Positions 9,442-17,882 of a stretch of 64,000 nt of DNA are shown piece after piece; position 1 is the first letter of the stretch, and each line of letters opens with the position of its first letter. The DNA lies in the NCBI GenBank assembly GCA_017430085.1, contig JAFRNR010000039.1:1-64000 (forward strand), written 5' to 3'. This stretch comes from Lachnospiraceae bacterium (lineage in GTDB: Bacteria; Bacillota; Clostridia; Lachnospirales; Lachnospiraceae). Below the pieces are notes generated by a model. It saw only the letters and a program-made list of their open reading frames with translations. It made no database searches and had not been told where the DNA came from. The position numbers were made by a program, and so were the translations under genes.

Positions 9442-10566
9442 TCACACCGGGCGGCGGATGCGGCGGCGCGTGATCTCCACGAGGCCGAGGGCGGTCATGT
9501 CGGGGACCTGCGTGAAGACGGGGTCGTCCCTGACCAGGCCGCGCAGGTGCGCCAGCAGTTCGTCGTTCGCTTCCGGGCGTTTCATATTGATGAAGTCCAC
9601 GAGGATCATACCGCTCAGGTTGCGGAGGATGAGCTGGCAGGCTACTTCTGCGGCGGCTTCTTTGTTGATGCGTTCGATCTGTCCGGGGGAGCCTTCCTCG
9701 TTTTTGCCGCTGTTGACGTCGATCACGGTCATGGCTTCGGTGTGCTCGATCACCAGATAGGCGCCGGACTTCAGCCAGACTTTGCGGTCCTTCGCTTCGC
9801 GGACCGCTTTTTCCACGTTGTAAAGCGCGGACAGGGACAGGTTTTCGTCCTGATACAGGCGCAGGCTGTCCTCCGGGAGGCGGCGGGCGCGGTAATACGC
9901 CTGCAGGTCTTCATAAACGGACGGGAGGTCCGTGATGACTTCGGTTTCTTCTTTGTTCAGGCCCTGGAGCCATTCGCGGTACAGGGGCTGGCCCTGCGAC
10001 AGGCGGAGCGGGGCGGGGCTGTGTTCCGCCTTGCGGGTCAACGCGCGGTACTCTTCCGCCAGCTGCGCGGCTTCCTCCGCCAGGTGGTCCAGGGATACCT
10101 GTTCCGCGGCGGTGCGCAGGATGAAACCGGCTTCTTTCAGGAGCGGCAGCAGCCGTTCGTGGATGGCTTCGCGCTGGGGGCCGTCGAATCCGGCGCGGCG
10201 GGAGAAGCCCAGGAAGCCGGCGTCCGAGCTCAGGACGAGCCATTCGCCGGGGATCGTGATCTCCGGGGAGGCGGTGGGCAGTTTATCGCCGATGCCCTCC
10301 TGGTTGATCATGACCGTGATCTCCTGTCCGGGGCGGACCGGGTCATCCTCCTCCGTCAGATTCATGTAGGCACGATGGCCGCCGCCCAGTTCCAAGAATG
10401 CGTTTTTGAGGCCCCTGCTCACGTTCTGCACGCGTGCGCGGTAGACGTCGCCGATGCCCGGCGCGTCCTCCCGGCGCGAAAAAGCGAGGCGGTACGGGCG
10501 GCCGTCCTTCAGATGCAGGGTCAGGATCTCCTCCGGCCCGCGGGCCGTGATCAGCAGTTTTTCCAT
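9442..10566 (-). CDS. Ribonuclease E/G family protein, short form
   Basis: Endoribonuclease of the RNase E/G family, 374 residues. The S1-like segment (GDVYRARVQNVSRGLKNAFLELGGG shortened to its start GDVYRARVQNVSRGLKNAFL) is followed by the catalytic core with magnesium-binding aspartates in VIDVNSG and LVDFINM. It stops directly after LGLVEITRRRIRRPV, where relatives continue into a CPxCxG zinc-link motif, so it lacks those cysteines. The start ATG at 10566 has GAGGAGG upstream and sits two bases after the DUF2344 gene, matching the common Clostridia order radical SAM - DUF2344 - rng. Confidence 0.9.
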   Translation of the reverse strand: MEKLLITARGPEEILTLHLKDGRPYRLAFSRREDAPGIGDVYRARVQNVSRGLKNAFLELGGGHRAYMNLTEEDDPVRPGQEITVMINQEGIGDKLPTASPEITIPGEWLVLSSDAGFLGFSRRAGFDGPQREAIHERLLPLLKEAGFILRTAAEQVSLDHLAEEAAQLAEEYRALTRKAEHSPAPLRLSQGQPLYREWLQGLNKEETEVITDLPSVYEDLQAYYRARRLPEDSLRLYQDENLSLSALYNVEKAVREAKDRKVWLKSGAYLVIEHTEAMTVIDVNSGKNEEGSPGQIERINKEAAAEVACQLILRNLSGMILVDFINMKRPEANDELLAHLRGLVRDDPVFTQVPDMTALGLVEITRRRIRRPV

Positions 10567-10567
10567 G

Positions 10568-11281
10568 TCAGACCTCCTCGCCGGCGGCGCCCAGGGACGT
10601 ACCGTCCTCCCGCATCAGGTCCAGGCGGCGGACCGCCAGCGGGGCGATGCCGTCTTGCCCTTCCCCGGCGCGGATCAGTTCCTCCCAGACGCGCTCCGGC
10701 TTCACGTTGGCCTTGCTGCCGGCCGCGATCTCCAGGAACAGGGCGTCCGGCTGCACTTCTATCCGGTACAGACACGGCCGCAGATCCATCTCCACGGTCC
10801 GGGTCTTGGTCTCTTTTTCGATCGGGATGCTGTCCCGCGCCATCAGCCGTTCCGCGCCGCACCGCAGCGTTTCCTCCCACTCCGGACGGATGCCCAGGCG
10901 GTAGGACGCGCGTCCCACGCTGGCCATCGCGTTGCCGCTGCCTTCGGGCAGGATACGCACCGCGTAGACGGGCAGGTCGGCGGAGGTGGCGGCGCGCAGG
11001 CGGGGGAGGAGCTCATGAGCCGGGAACGGTCCTTCGGCACCGCCCTCCGGGCTCTGCTCAGGATGACACAGGGTGATCTCCGCGTCCAGGTATTCGCCCT
11101 CCGAAGAAAGCCCCAGCCCCAGCGGCAGCGCGAAACTCATGATGGGATGCGGCGAAAAGCCCTGCGAAAACGCCATCGGAATGCCCGCCCGCCGGAAGAT
11201 CTTCTGGAACGTGCGCAGCACGTCCAGGTGGCCGATGAAGCGCAGCGCGCCTTCTTTTCCGAATTTCACCCGGATGATCAT
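10568..11281 (-). CDS. DUF2344 (TIGR03936) radical-SAM-linked protein
   Basis: A 237-residue protein beginning MIIRVKFGKEGALRFIGHLD, the hallmark start of the family that always sits next to, or is fused to, a large radical SAM protein. The segment FSQGFSPHPIMSFALPLGLG is strongly conserved. The ATG at 11281 overlaps the upstream radical SAM stop codon as ATGA, so the two are translationally coupled. A longer frame continuing upstream is only an accidental extension inside the radical SAM gene. The biochemical role is not established; linkage to RNase E/G suggests tRNA or rRNA modification or maturation. Confidence 0.9.
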   Translation of the reverse strand: MIIRVKFGKEGALRFIGHLDVLRTFQKIFRRAGIPMAFSQGFSPHPIMSFALPLGLGLSSEGEYLDAEITLCHPEQSPEGGAEGPFPAHELLPRLRAATSADLPVYAVRILPEGSGNAMASVGRASYRLGIRPEWEETLRCGAERLMARDSIPIEKETKTRTVEMDLRPCLYRIEVQPDALFLEIAAGSKANVKPERVWEELIRAGEGQDGIAPLAVRRLDLMREDGTSLGAAGEEV

Positions 11282-13155
11282 GCGCGCGCCTCCTTTGCTG
11301 TCGGGCAGATGCCGCAGCGGTAGCTTCCCGCGCCGCAGCCGCTGCACTGTTCGCGGCAGTTCGGGGTGACGACGCCCTGCATGGCGCGGTCCCATTCGCG
11401 GCGCAGGAACGCCTTTGTCACGCCGATGTCGATGAAATCCCAGGGGAACAGCTCGTCCGCGGGCCGCTCGCGCAGGGTGTAAAACTCCGGATCCACGCCG
11501 CATTCGCGGAAGGCCTGCTGCCATTTCGCGTCGTCGAAGCGCTCCGTCCAGGCGTCGAACAGACATCCCAGCTCGTAGGCGCGCCGGATCACGCGGCCGA
11601 CTTTCCGGTCACCGCGCGCGAACACACCCTCCAGCACGGTCACGTCCGCGTCATGGTACTCATAGTGCAGACAGCGGGCGTTGACCTGGCGGCGGAAACC
11701 GTCCTTGACGCGGTGGGCCCGCTCCAGGTACTCCTCCCGCTTTTCCATCCGCGCCCACTGGAAGGGCGTGAACGGCTTGGGCACAAAGAACGAGGAACTG
11801 GCCGTGATCTGGATCTTGCCGCGGCGCTCTTCTTTCGGGATCTCGTCGAAAAACAGCGTGGCCGCGCGCTGGCACAGTTCGGGGATGCCCTGGCGGTCCT
11901 CCTCCGTTTCTGTCGGGAGGCCCAGCATGAAATAAAACTTCACCTTCGTCCAGCCGCCGTGGAACGCCATGGCCGCGCCGCGCATGATGTCGTCCTCGGT
12001 CAGGCCCTTGTTGATCACGTCGCGCAGACGCTGCGTGCCGGCTTCCGGCGCGAAGGTCAGGCTGCTTTTTTTGACGTCCTGCACCTTGCTCATCACGTCC
12101 AGGGAGAACGAATCGATGCGCAGCGAGGGCAGGGAAATATTGACGTGCTCCGCGGAGCAGCGCTCCATCAGGCCGGTGACCAGCGGCGCGATCCGGCTGT
12201 AGTCGCTGGAGCTCAGCGAACTCAGCGAGATTTCGTCGTAGCCGCTGTTCCGCAGGGAGCGGTCCGCGATCTCCATCAGCCGGCCCAGGTCCCGCTCGCG
12301 TACGGGCCGGTACACCATCCCCGCCTGGCAGAAGCGGCAGCCGCGGATGCAGCCCCGCATGATCTCCAGCGTCACGCGGTCCTGCACCGGCCGCACGAAG
12401 GGGACGATGGGGTTCTCCGGGTACCCGACACTGTTCATGTCCTTCACGATCACGCGCCGCACGCAGGCCGGCGCCTCCGGGACCAGCGGCGTGAATGCCG
12501 CCAGCGTCCCGTCCTCGTGATAGGACGGCTCGTACAGCGACGGCACGTAGATCCCCTCGATCCCCGCCGCCGCGCGCAGGAACTCCCGGCGGGACGCTCC
12601 TGTCTTCTTCATCCGGATGTACAGGTCGAACAGCGCGCCGTACACCACTTCGCCTTCCCCGATGTAAAACAGGTCGAAGAAGTCCGCGATGGGCTCCGGA
12701 TTGTACGTGCACGGCCCGCCGCCGATCACGACCGGGTCGTCCTCCGTCCGCTCCGCCGCCTCCAGCGGGATCCCGGACAGGTCCAGGATCTGGAGCACGT
12801 TGGAATAGCACATTTCATACTGCAGGGTGATGCCGAGGAAATCGAAGTCCCGCACCGGATCCTGGGATTCCAGCGCGAACAGCGGGATCTGCTTTTCCCG
12901 CATGATCCGGTCCAGGTCCGGCCAGGGCGAATAGACCCGCTCGCACCAGACGTCCGGGCGGCGGTTGAACATATCGTAAAGGATCTGCAGGCCCAGGTTC
13001 CCCATGCCGATGTCGTACACGTCGGGGAAGCAGAAGGCAAAGCGCAGATCCACTTCGTCTTTATTTTTCATCACCGCGTTCAGTTCCCCGCCGACGTAGC
13101 GGGCGGGTTTTTCCACGGTGTTCAGGATCTCTTCCGATAAGGCCAGTTTCCGCAT
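11278..13155 (-). CDS. TIGR03960-type radical SAM protein
   Basis: A 625-residue radical SAM protein. A cobalamin-binding-like N-terminal fold (FAFCFPDVYDIGMGNLGLQI) precedes the radical SAM core with the CxxxCxxC cluster in RGCIRGCRFCQAG (about residue 265). The C terminus carries an extra cysteine-rich tail (CREQCSGCGAGSYRCGIC). Length and architecture match the family whose partner is the DUF2344 protein encoded immediately downstream. The start ATG at 13155 directly abuts the stop codon of recU, and GAGAGA lies in the recU end. The substrate is unknown. Confidence 0.92.
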   Translation of the reverse strand: MRKLALSEEILNTVEKPARYVGGELNAVMKNKDEVDLRFAFCFPDVYDIGMGNLGLQILYDMFNRRPDVWCERVYSPWPDLDRIMREKQIPLFALESQDPVRDFDFLGITLQYEMCYSNVLQILDLSGIPLEAAERTEDDPVVIGGGPCTYNPEPIADFFDLFYIGEGEVVYGALFDLYIRMKKTGASRREFLRAAAGIEGIYVPSLYEPSYHEDGTLAAFTPLVPEAPACVRRVIVKDMNSVGYPENPIVPFVRPVQDRVTLEIMRGCIRGCRFCQAGMVYRPVRERDLGRLMEIADRSLRNSGYDEISLSSLSSSDYSRIAPLVTGLMERCSAEHVNISLPSLRIDSFSLDVMSKVQDVKKSSLTFAPEAGTQRLRDVINKGLTEDDIMRGAAMAFHGGWTKVKFYFMLGLPTETEEDRQGIPELCQRAATLFFDEIPKEERRGKIQITASSSFFVPKPFTPFQWARMEKREEYLERAHRVKDGFRRQVNARCLHYEYHDADVTVLEGVFARGDRKVGRVIRRAYELGCLFDAWTERFDDAKWQQAFRECGVDPEFYTLRERPADELFPWDFIDIGVTKAFLRREWDRAMQGVVTPNCREQCSGCGAGSYRCGICPTAKEARA

Positions 13156-13683
13156 TTATTCTCTCTCGTCCAGGTCTTTCTGCAGCAGGGGCAGGAAATG
13201 CGCGGGCGCGCCGGCCCCCTCCCGGATCACGTAATCTTTGTCCAGCTCCGCATACAGGAAGCTCTTGCGGCCGCCCTGCTCCGCGCGTTCCCAGAAATGC
13301 TTCAGGTCGCGGAAGGGCAGGTAGATCATTTCATCGCGCCCGGTGAAGAACAGGAGCAGGAACGCGATGCCGTCCTGCGCCTCGAAGTCCCGCATGAAGC
13401 GATACTGGTGGTCGTGGATGTTCTGCAGCGGGAATGTGTCCGCCTTGCATTCCTTGGCGTCGAAGCACACCGGGATGCCCTGCACCGTGCCGATGTAGTC
13501 CACGGTGCTTTTCGCGTCGAAATACGCCAGCGTGATGTGGCGGGTCTCTTTGTCGATGTTGATCGGGGTGATGGGGGTCGGGATCTTCTGGATCACCGCC
13601 AGCCCGTCCTCGCGGTAGCGGTCGATGGTCAGGTTCACCATCGCCTCCAGCGTGGAGCCCCTCAGTCCGTGATTATTCGCCAT
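13156..13683 (-). CDS. recU: Holliday junction resolvase RecU
   Basis: A 175-residue RecU-family nuclease that cleaves four-way junctions in Gram-positive recombination and chromosome segregation. Visible are the N-terminal NHGLRGSTLEAMVN, the catalytic motif STVDYIGTVQGIPVCFDAKE (Asp and the D/E-x-K pair), and the FPLQNIHDHQYRFM block characteristic of RecU. Length is slightly shorter than the roughly 200 of Bacillus RecU, mainly at the N terminus. The ATG at 13683 is preceded by GGGAGG and overlaps the 3' end of the RluA gene by 11 bases. RecU is usually beside a PBP1 gene, which is not the case here. Confidence 0.9.
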   Translation of the reverse strand: MANNHGLRGSTLEAMVNLTIDRYREDGLAVIQKIPTPITPINIDKETRHITLAYFDAKSTVDYIGTVQGIPVCFDAKECKADTFPLQNIHDHQYRFMRDFEAQDGIAFLLLFFTGRDEMIYLPFRDLKHFWERAEQGGRKSFLYAELDKDYVIREGAGAPAHFLPLLQKDLDERE

Positions 13684-14725
13684 GGCCGCCTCCCAATGCC
13701 TCCAGGGCCCGCCGGAAATAGGCCGGGTACGGGGCAGTGAATTGCCGGCCCGCCAGCTCCTGCCAGAGGGCCCGCGCCGTTTCGGACAAGCTCTCCTCCG
13801 CAGCGGCCGGCGGGAAGACCACTTCCCGGCTGTGCAGCAGCTGCAGCCGCAGGTCCAGGCCCGTCCGCCGAGCGATATCGCGCGTGAACGCCGCGTCGCC
13901 GTACTTGCCGTCGCCGAGGATCGGATGGCCCAGATACGCGAGCTGCGCGCGGATCTGGTGGCTCTTGCCGCTGATCAGCTGCACGCGCAGCAGATCGGTT
14001 CCGCCCGCCAGATGCGCCAGCGGCTCCGCCCGCAGGATGATGGGGCGGGCGCCTTCTTCCGGCTGCTCCGAGATCAGCGCCCGGTTCTCCGCTTCCTCTT
14101 TCCGCCAGTACAGCGTGGACGTGAATGCTTCCTCCACCCGGCCTTTTGCCAGGCAGACATAATATTTCTCCGTCAGCCGGCTGCGCAGCAGATACGACAG
14201 CAGCTGCTGGCCCGGCAGCGTTTTCCCCGCCAGCACCAGACCGCTGGTATTGCGGTCCAGCCGGTTCGCCGCGGACGGTGTGAATCCGGACGACGCCGGC
14301 CCTGCCTGCGCGCTTACATACGCCGCGATGCGGTCCGTCAGCGAATCGTCCCCCGCCGACGCCTTCTGCGTGAGCAGGCCTGCGGGCTTGTTGACGATCA
14401 GGACGTGAGCGTTTTCAAAAACGACATCCAGCGGTTTCGCCGCCGGGGACGGGGACGGCTTGGTTGCCGGACCCGCTTCTCCCTGCCGGCTGCCCGCCGC
14501 CTGCTCTCCCGCCATCTTCGCAAACGTCTCCTCCGAAAAGAACACGTTCACCACATCGCCCTCCGCCAGTTTTTCGCTGCCGGCCGCTTTCGCGCCGTTC
14601 AGCGTGATATTCTTCTTCCGGAGCATGCGATAAAGGAAGCCTTTGTCAGCTTCCTTGAAATAACGCAGCAGATACTTATCCAGACGCTGGCCCGCGTCCA
14701 GGGGACCGATGGGCAGGTTCCGCAA
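13673..14725 (-). CDS. RluA-family 23S rRNA pseudouridine synthase
   Basis: Pseudouridine synthase, 350 residues. An S4 RNA-binding domain (LDAGQRLDKYLLRYF to about residue 65) is joined by an Ala/Pro/Ser-rich linker (about 70-98) to the catalytic domain with the nucleophilic Asp in NRLDRNTSGLV and the conserved GKSHQIRAQLAYLGHPILGD segment. This resembles RluC/RluD, but the modified position cannot be told. The start codon appears to be TTG (14725-14723), preceded by GGAGAACATT; no ATG lies close by. It overlaps recU downstream by 11 bases. Confidence 0.88.
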   Translation of the reverse strand: MRNLPIGPLDAGQRLDKYLLRYFKEADKGFLYRMLRKKNITLNGAKAAGSEKLAEGDVVNVFFSEETFAKMAGEQAAGSRQGEAGPATKPSPSPAAKPLDVVFENAHVLIVNKPAGLLTQKASAGDDSLTDRIAAYVSAQAGPASSGFTPSAANRLDRNTSGLVLAGKTLPGQQLLSYLLRSRLTEKYYVCLAKGRVEEAFTSTLYWRKEEAENRALISEQPEEGARPIILRAEPLAHLAGGTDLLRVQLISGKSHQIRAQLAYLGHPILGDGKYGDAAFTRDIARRTGLDLRLQLLHSREVVFPPAAAEESLSETARALWQELAGRQFTAPYPAYFRRALEALGGGHGE

Positions 14726-14740
14726 AATGTTCTCCGATCT

Positions 14741-15328
14741 TTACAAACTCATGCCCAGCAGTTGTTCCTGGGCCTTCTCCACCAGTTTCACCTGGTCTTC
14801 CGGGATCTCCTTATTGATCTCCAGCAGGCGGTTCCAGTACTCCTGCCAGTCCGTATAGATCTTCAGGCGCAGGTTCACGCCCTTTTTCCGCAGGCGGACG
14901 ATGCAGTCGGATTCCACCGCCACGCGCTCCGCTTCCTTCACGGACGGCGCGTACGCTACGATCGCGTTCTGATACACCGTCACATGCTCCAGGAAATGCC
15001 GTTTACCCTTCTCATCCACATACATGAGATGGAACAGGACCAGGCCGTTATCCTCATATTCCTTCGCCTGCTCCCGCTTCACCGGGTCCAGGGGCTTGCC
15101 CTTCAGCAGGGCGATATAGGTCACCAGGAAGTTCGCGGTGGGCAGGACCATCAGGATGCCCGGGATGGTCAGGAGGTTCTTGGTCGTATGGTAAACGATC
15201 AGGCCCGCGGCGACGAAAGCCGCCACGAAAAACGCGCAGACCAGCGTGATGCGCAGCTGCTGGCGCTTCCGGGCCTCCAGGTACTCATACTGTCCCTTGG
15301 CATAGGGATTGCTGAAAAACGATCTCAT
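14741..15328 (-). CDS. Two-helix membrane protein of unknown function
   Basis: A 195-residue protein. Two adjacent membrane helices (about residues 25-46 and 52-74) are followed by a charged cytoplasmic-looking C-terminal domain of 120 residues with no motif I recognise. The N terminus is Arg/Lys-rich, which suggests both ends are in the cytoplasm. The ATG at 15328 follows GGAG at six bases. A terminator hairpin lies between it and the upstream coiled-coil gene, so it may have its own start or depend on read-through. No function is assigned. Confidence 0.75.
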   Translation of the reverse strand: MRSFFSNPYAKGQYEYLEARKRQQLRITLVCAFFVAAFVAAGLIVYHTTKNLLTIPGILMVLPTANFLVTYIALLKGKPLDPVKREQAKEYEDNGLVLFHLMYVDEKGKRHFLEHVTVYQNAIVAYAPSVKEAERVAVESDCIVRLRKKGVNLRLKIYTDWQEYWNRLLEINKEIPEDQVKLVEKAQEQLLGMSL

Positions 15329-15339
15329 AAAATCTCCAT

Positions 15340-15380
15340 AAAAAAGAGACTGCGGACAGGGTGGCCCCTCTTCGCAGTCC
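15340..15380 (-). terminator. Terminator after the coiled-coil gene
   Basis: Minus strand: GACTGCG, an 18-base loop containing a further AGGG/CCCT pairing, CGCAGTC, then TCTTTTTT. It separates the coaD-side transcript from the membrane-protein gene. Confidence 0.7.
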
Positions 15381-15395
15381 GTGACCGGTCTTAAG

Positions 15396-15992
15396 TTATG
15401 CCTCTTCGGGTTCCGGAGCCGCTGCTTCGGCCGGTTCCTCCGCTTCGGCGCCTTGCTGGTTGCGCAGTTCCTGGCGGTTGGAAGCGACGACGTCGTAGCT
15501 GGCCTGCATCTGGTTGAAGAAGGAATTGAAGCGGCTCTGCAGGCTGTCCATCGAATGGCCCAGGAAATCCTGAAGGCCGGACAGAAGGGAGTCGGTGTAG
15601 CTCATGGCGCTCTGACGGATCTCGTCCGCTTCCAGGGTCGCGTCATTGATCATGTTCTGCGCCTTCTCTTCCGTTTCGGACATCAGCTGGCGGGCATCCG
15701 CGTAAGCGGTCCGCATGATCTCGCTGTTGCTCACCATCTCTTCTTTCAGACGCTTGGCTTCCACCAGCGTTTCTTCCGCCTGGCGGCGCGCCTCGGTCAG
15801 GATCTCGTCCTTGTTGGCGATGATCTTCTGATATTTTTTGATCTCTTCCGGGGTGCGCATCCGCAACTCCACCAGCATATCGTCGATCACGTCTTTCTCG
15901 ACCACGATGCGCTTGTTGTTGGAGAAGGTCTGGGATTTGCAGCCATCCAGATACTCTTCCATTTCGTTGATGATTTGTTCGATTCTGCTCAT
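15396..15992 (-). CDS. Coiled-coil protein (ATP synthase subunit H / DivIVA-like)
   Basis: A 198-residue, highly charged protein made almost wholly of helix with heptad character (about residues 45-175) and an acidic Ala/Glu/Pro tail. Proteins of this kind next to coaD in Clostridia are usually labelled vacuolar-type ATP synthase subunit H or DivIVA-like, without functional proof. No ATP synthase genes are nearby, so a structural or septum-related role is as likely. The ATG at 15992 has GGAGGAAG at eight bases. Confidence 0.7.
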   Translation of the reverse strand: MSRIEQIINEMEEYLDGCKSQTFSNNKRIVVEKDVIDDMLVELRMRTPEEIKKYQKIIANKDEILTEARRQAEETLVEAKRLKEEMVSNSEIMRTAYADARQLMSETEEKAQNMINDATLEADEIRQSAMSYTDSLLSGLQDFLGHSMDSLQSRFNSFFNQMQASYDVVASNRQELRNQQGAEAEEPAEAAAPEPEEA

Positions 15993-16023
15993 AACTTCTT
16001 CCTCCGGCTCCCTGCTCTTGCCT

Positions 16024-16536
16024 TTATTGATCTGATTCGGATAATTGCCTGTATTTTTCCGCCACGAGGGGGGCCAGCCCTTCCGGGACGAAGGCGCTCA
16101 CGTCGCCGCCGCCGGATGCCACCTCCCGCACCATGCTGGAACTGAGGTACGCATAACGCAGGTCCGTTCCCAGAAATACGGTGTCCAGACCGGGCTCCAG
16201 CACGGTCAGGCCCTGCGCCACCTTGATCTCCGCCTCAAAATCCGCGGCATCCCGCAGGCCGCGCAGAATGTGGCGGATGCCCAGCTGCCGGCAGAAATCC
16301 ACCAGCAGACCGCTGAAACTGACCACTTCCACGTTGGGAATGTCCTCTGTTATTCGACTAATTATTATAACACGCTCTTCGACGGAAAACAACGATTTTT
16401 TATGCGGATTCACCAGGACGCCCACATAAACTTTATCGAAGATCCGGGCCGCGCGGCGGATCAGATCCAGATGGCCCAGCGTCAGCGGATCGAAGCTGCC
16501 GGGGTACAAGACCGCCTTTCCTTTTGAGGCTTTCAT
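16024..16536 (-). CDS. coaD: Phosphopantetheine adenylyltransferase
   Basis: Fourth step of coenzyme A synthesis: 4'-phosphopantetheine plus ATP to dephospho-CoA. The 170-residue protein carries the nucleotidyltransferase motif YPGSFDPLTLGHLDLI, the substrate-binding RGLRDAADFEAE and the late ATP motif YLSSSMVREVA. Length is typical. Its ATG overlaps the rsmD stop as ATGA with AAGGAG upstream, a common arrangement (rsmD-coaD). Confidence 0.97.
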   Translation of the reverse strand: MKASKGKAVLYPGSFDPLTLGHLDLIRRAARIFDKVYVGVLVNPHKKSLFSVEERVIIISRITEDIPNVEVVSFSGLLVDFCRQLGIRHILRGLRDAADFEAEIKVAQGLTVLEPGLDTVFLGTDLRYAYLSSSMVREVASGGGDVSAFVPEGLAPLVAEKYRQLSESDQ

Positions 16537-17099
16537 GCTGTGGTCTCCTTCCGTTCCAGGAACATGTGCTTGTTGTTTTTATAGATCTTCTCGCGCCGGA
16601 CGGTCAGGCCCCAGTCCTCCAGTTCCGGGATCTCCCGTTCCGCGCGGGTCTCCAGGATGATCACGCTGTCGCGCGTCACCAGGGGGGAATCCGCCAGCAG
16701 CGGCAGGACCGTCATTTCCAGGCCGGCATCGTACGGCGGATCCAGAAAAATGATGTCGAACGGCACGCCTTTCGCGGAGAGGCGTTTGACTGCCGCCGCG
16801 GCGTCCGTCTGCAGCAGGACCGCTTTGTCCGCCAGATGCGTGCGCTCCAGATTATCGCGGATGACGGCGCAGGCCTGCCGGGAATTGTCCACCAAGACCG
16901 CGTCCCGCGCGCCCCGGCTCAGGGCCTCGATGGCAATGCCCCCGCTGCCCGCGAACAGGTCCAGGAAGCGGCTCCCCTGCACGATCGGCTGCAGGATATT
17001 GAACAGCGTCTCCTTGATCTGGTTGGAGGTAGGCCGGGTATGATCCCCGGGAAGCGTTTTCAGTTGTATGCGTCTGGCCGAGCCCGCGATCACCTGCAT
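16533..17099 (-). CDS. rsmD: 16S rRNA (guanine966-N2)-methyltransferase
   Basis: RsmD methylates G966 of 16S rRNA. The 188-residue protein has LDLFAGSGGIAIEALSRGA for SAM binding and the catalytic DPPY in IIFLDPPYDAG. The N terminus MQVIAGSARRIQLKTLPG is typical, with the TRPTSNQIKETLFNIL block. It is the first gene of the rsmD-coaD unit, downstream of a clear promoter at 17123-17151. Confidence 0.96.
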   Translation of the reverse strand: MQVIAGSARRIQLKTLPGDHTRPTSNQIKETLFNILQPIVQGSRFLDLFAGSGGIAIEALSRGARDAVLVDNSRQACAVIRDNLERTHLADKAVLLQTDAAAAVKRLSAKGVPFDIIFLDPPYDAGLEMTVLPLLADSPLVTRDSVIILETRAEREIPELEDWGLTVRREKIYKNNKHMFLERKETTA

Positions 17100-17122
17100 A
17101 ATGTCCGATTCTCCTCGGTTTT

Positions 17123-17151
17123 AGGATACTCTGTCCGCGTCCGCTTGTCAA
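17123..17151 (-). promoter_or_regulatory. Promoter for rsmD-coaD
   Basis: TTGACA (17151-17146), 17 bases, TATCCT (17128-17123), 24 bases before the rsmD start codon. Confidence 0.7.
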
Positions 17152-17207
17152 GAGAGGGGACTTCCCGTGAAAAACAAGAAAAATTTCCTGATATTGACAT
17201 CTTTTTC

Positions 17208-17236
17208 TTGTAAAACAAATAAAATGATGCTACAAT
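17208..17236 (+). promoter_or_regulatory. Promoter for carD-family gene
   Basis: TTGTAA (17208-17213), 17 bases, TACAAT (17231-17236). A perfect TTGACA also occurs at 17194 but has only the poor -10 candidate AAATAA at the right distance, so the former pair is preferred. The region is distinctly AT-rich. Confidence 0.7.
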
Positions 17237-17275
17237 GTTGATGAATACAGTGGAATATCAGCAAAGGAGGAGCTT

Positions 17276-17776
17276 ATGTTGACCGAAGGCAGCATGGTAT
17301 ACTACGGCTTAAACGGCGTATGCTGTGTCATGGGGACCGTCGAGGAAAAATTCGACGGTACATTAAGCCGCTATTATGAGCTCCATCCTTATTTCCGCAA
17401 GAGCGAAGTCATCTACCTGCCCGAAAACAACGAGACCCTGCTGGCCCGTCTCCGCCCGCTCCTCAGCCGCGAAGACATCGCCCGCATCCTCGAAGACTGC
17501 CCGCAGGTCGAATGTCCCTGGGTCGAGCCCGAGCCCGTGCGCCGGGACGCCTTCAAGGCCATCCTCCGCAGCGGCGACCAGCTGGAGATCATCCGCCTGA
17601 TCCGCACCCTCTACGAACGCAAGAGGCAGCTGACCGCCTGCGGCAAAAAGCTCCGCACCAGCGACACCGCCTTCCTGAAAGACGCGGAACGCCTGCTGAA
17701 CGAGGAATTCGCCTTCGTCCTGGAGATCCCGCCGGCCGAAGTACCGGCCTATATAAGAGAACACATGCCGGAGTAA
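17276..17776 (+). CDS. CarD/CdnL-family transcriptional regulator
   Basis: A 166-residue protein of the CarD_CdnL_TRCF family. The N-terminal Tudor-like domain that binds the RNA polymerase beta subunit is visible (VYYGLNGVCCVMGTVEEKF to about residue 60), followed by an all-helical C-terminal domain with the family segment LERLLNEEFAFVL read here as AERLLNEEFAFVLEIP. Such proteins stabilise the open promoter complex, often at rRNA promoters. The ATG has AAAGGAGG six bases upstream. It is monocistronic, with its own promoter and a terminator-like hairpin downstream. Confidence 0.88.
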   Translation: MLTEGSMVYYGLNGVCCVMGTVEEKFDGTLSRYYELHPYFRKSEVIYLPENNETLLARLRPLLSREDIARILEDCPQVECPWVEPEPVRRDAFKAILRSGDQLEIIRLIRTLYERKRQLTACGKKLRTSDTAFLKDAERLLNEEFAFVLEIPPAEVPAYIREHMPE

Positions 17777-17798
17777 GCCCGGCGTACCGCCCGAAAAC

Positions 17799-17831
17799 AA
17801 AGATGACAGGGGTCTTACCTCTGTCATCTTT
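17799..17831. terminator. Terminator between carD-like gene and convergent lipoprotein gene
   Basis: Inverted repeat AAAGATGACAG...CTGTCATCTTT with inner GGT/ACC and a short loop. Modest T-rich flanks on both strands suggest a bidirectional terminator for the converging genes. Confidence 0.6.
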
Positions 17832-17882
17832 GCATTTATTCATCTGCGTCTTCTGTCCTGCGCCACGCTTTACCTCGGCCCG

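Noticed and set aside
17194..17226. TTGACA as the -35 of the carD-like gene
   Set aside because: The hexamer at 17-base spacing is AAATAA. TTGTAA-N17-TACAAT a few bases on is the better pair.
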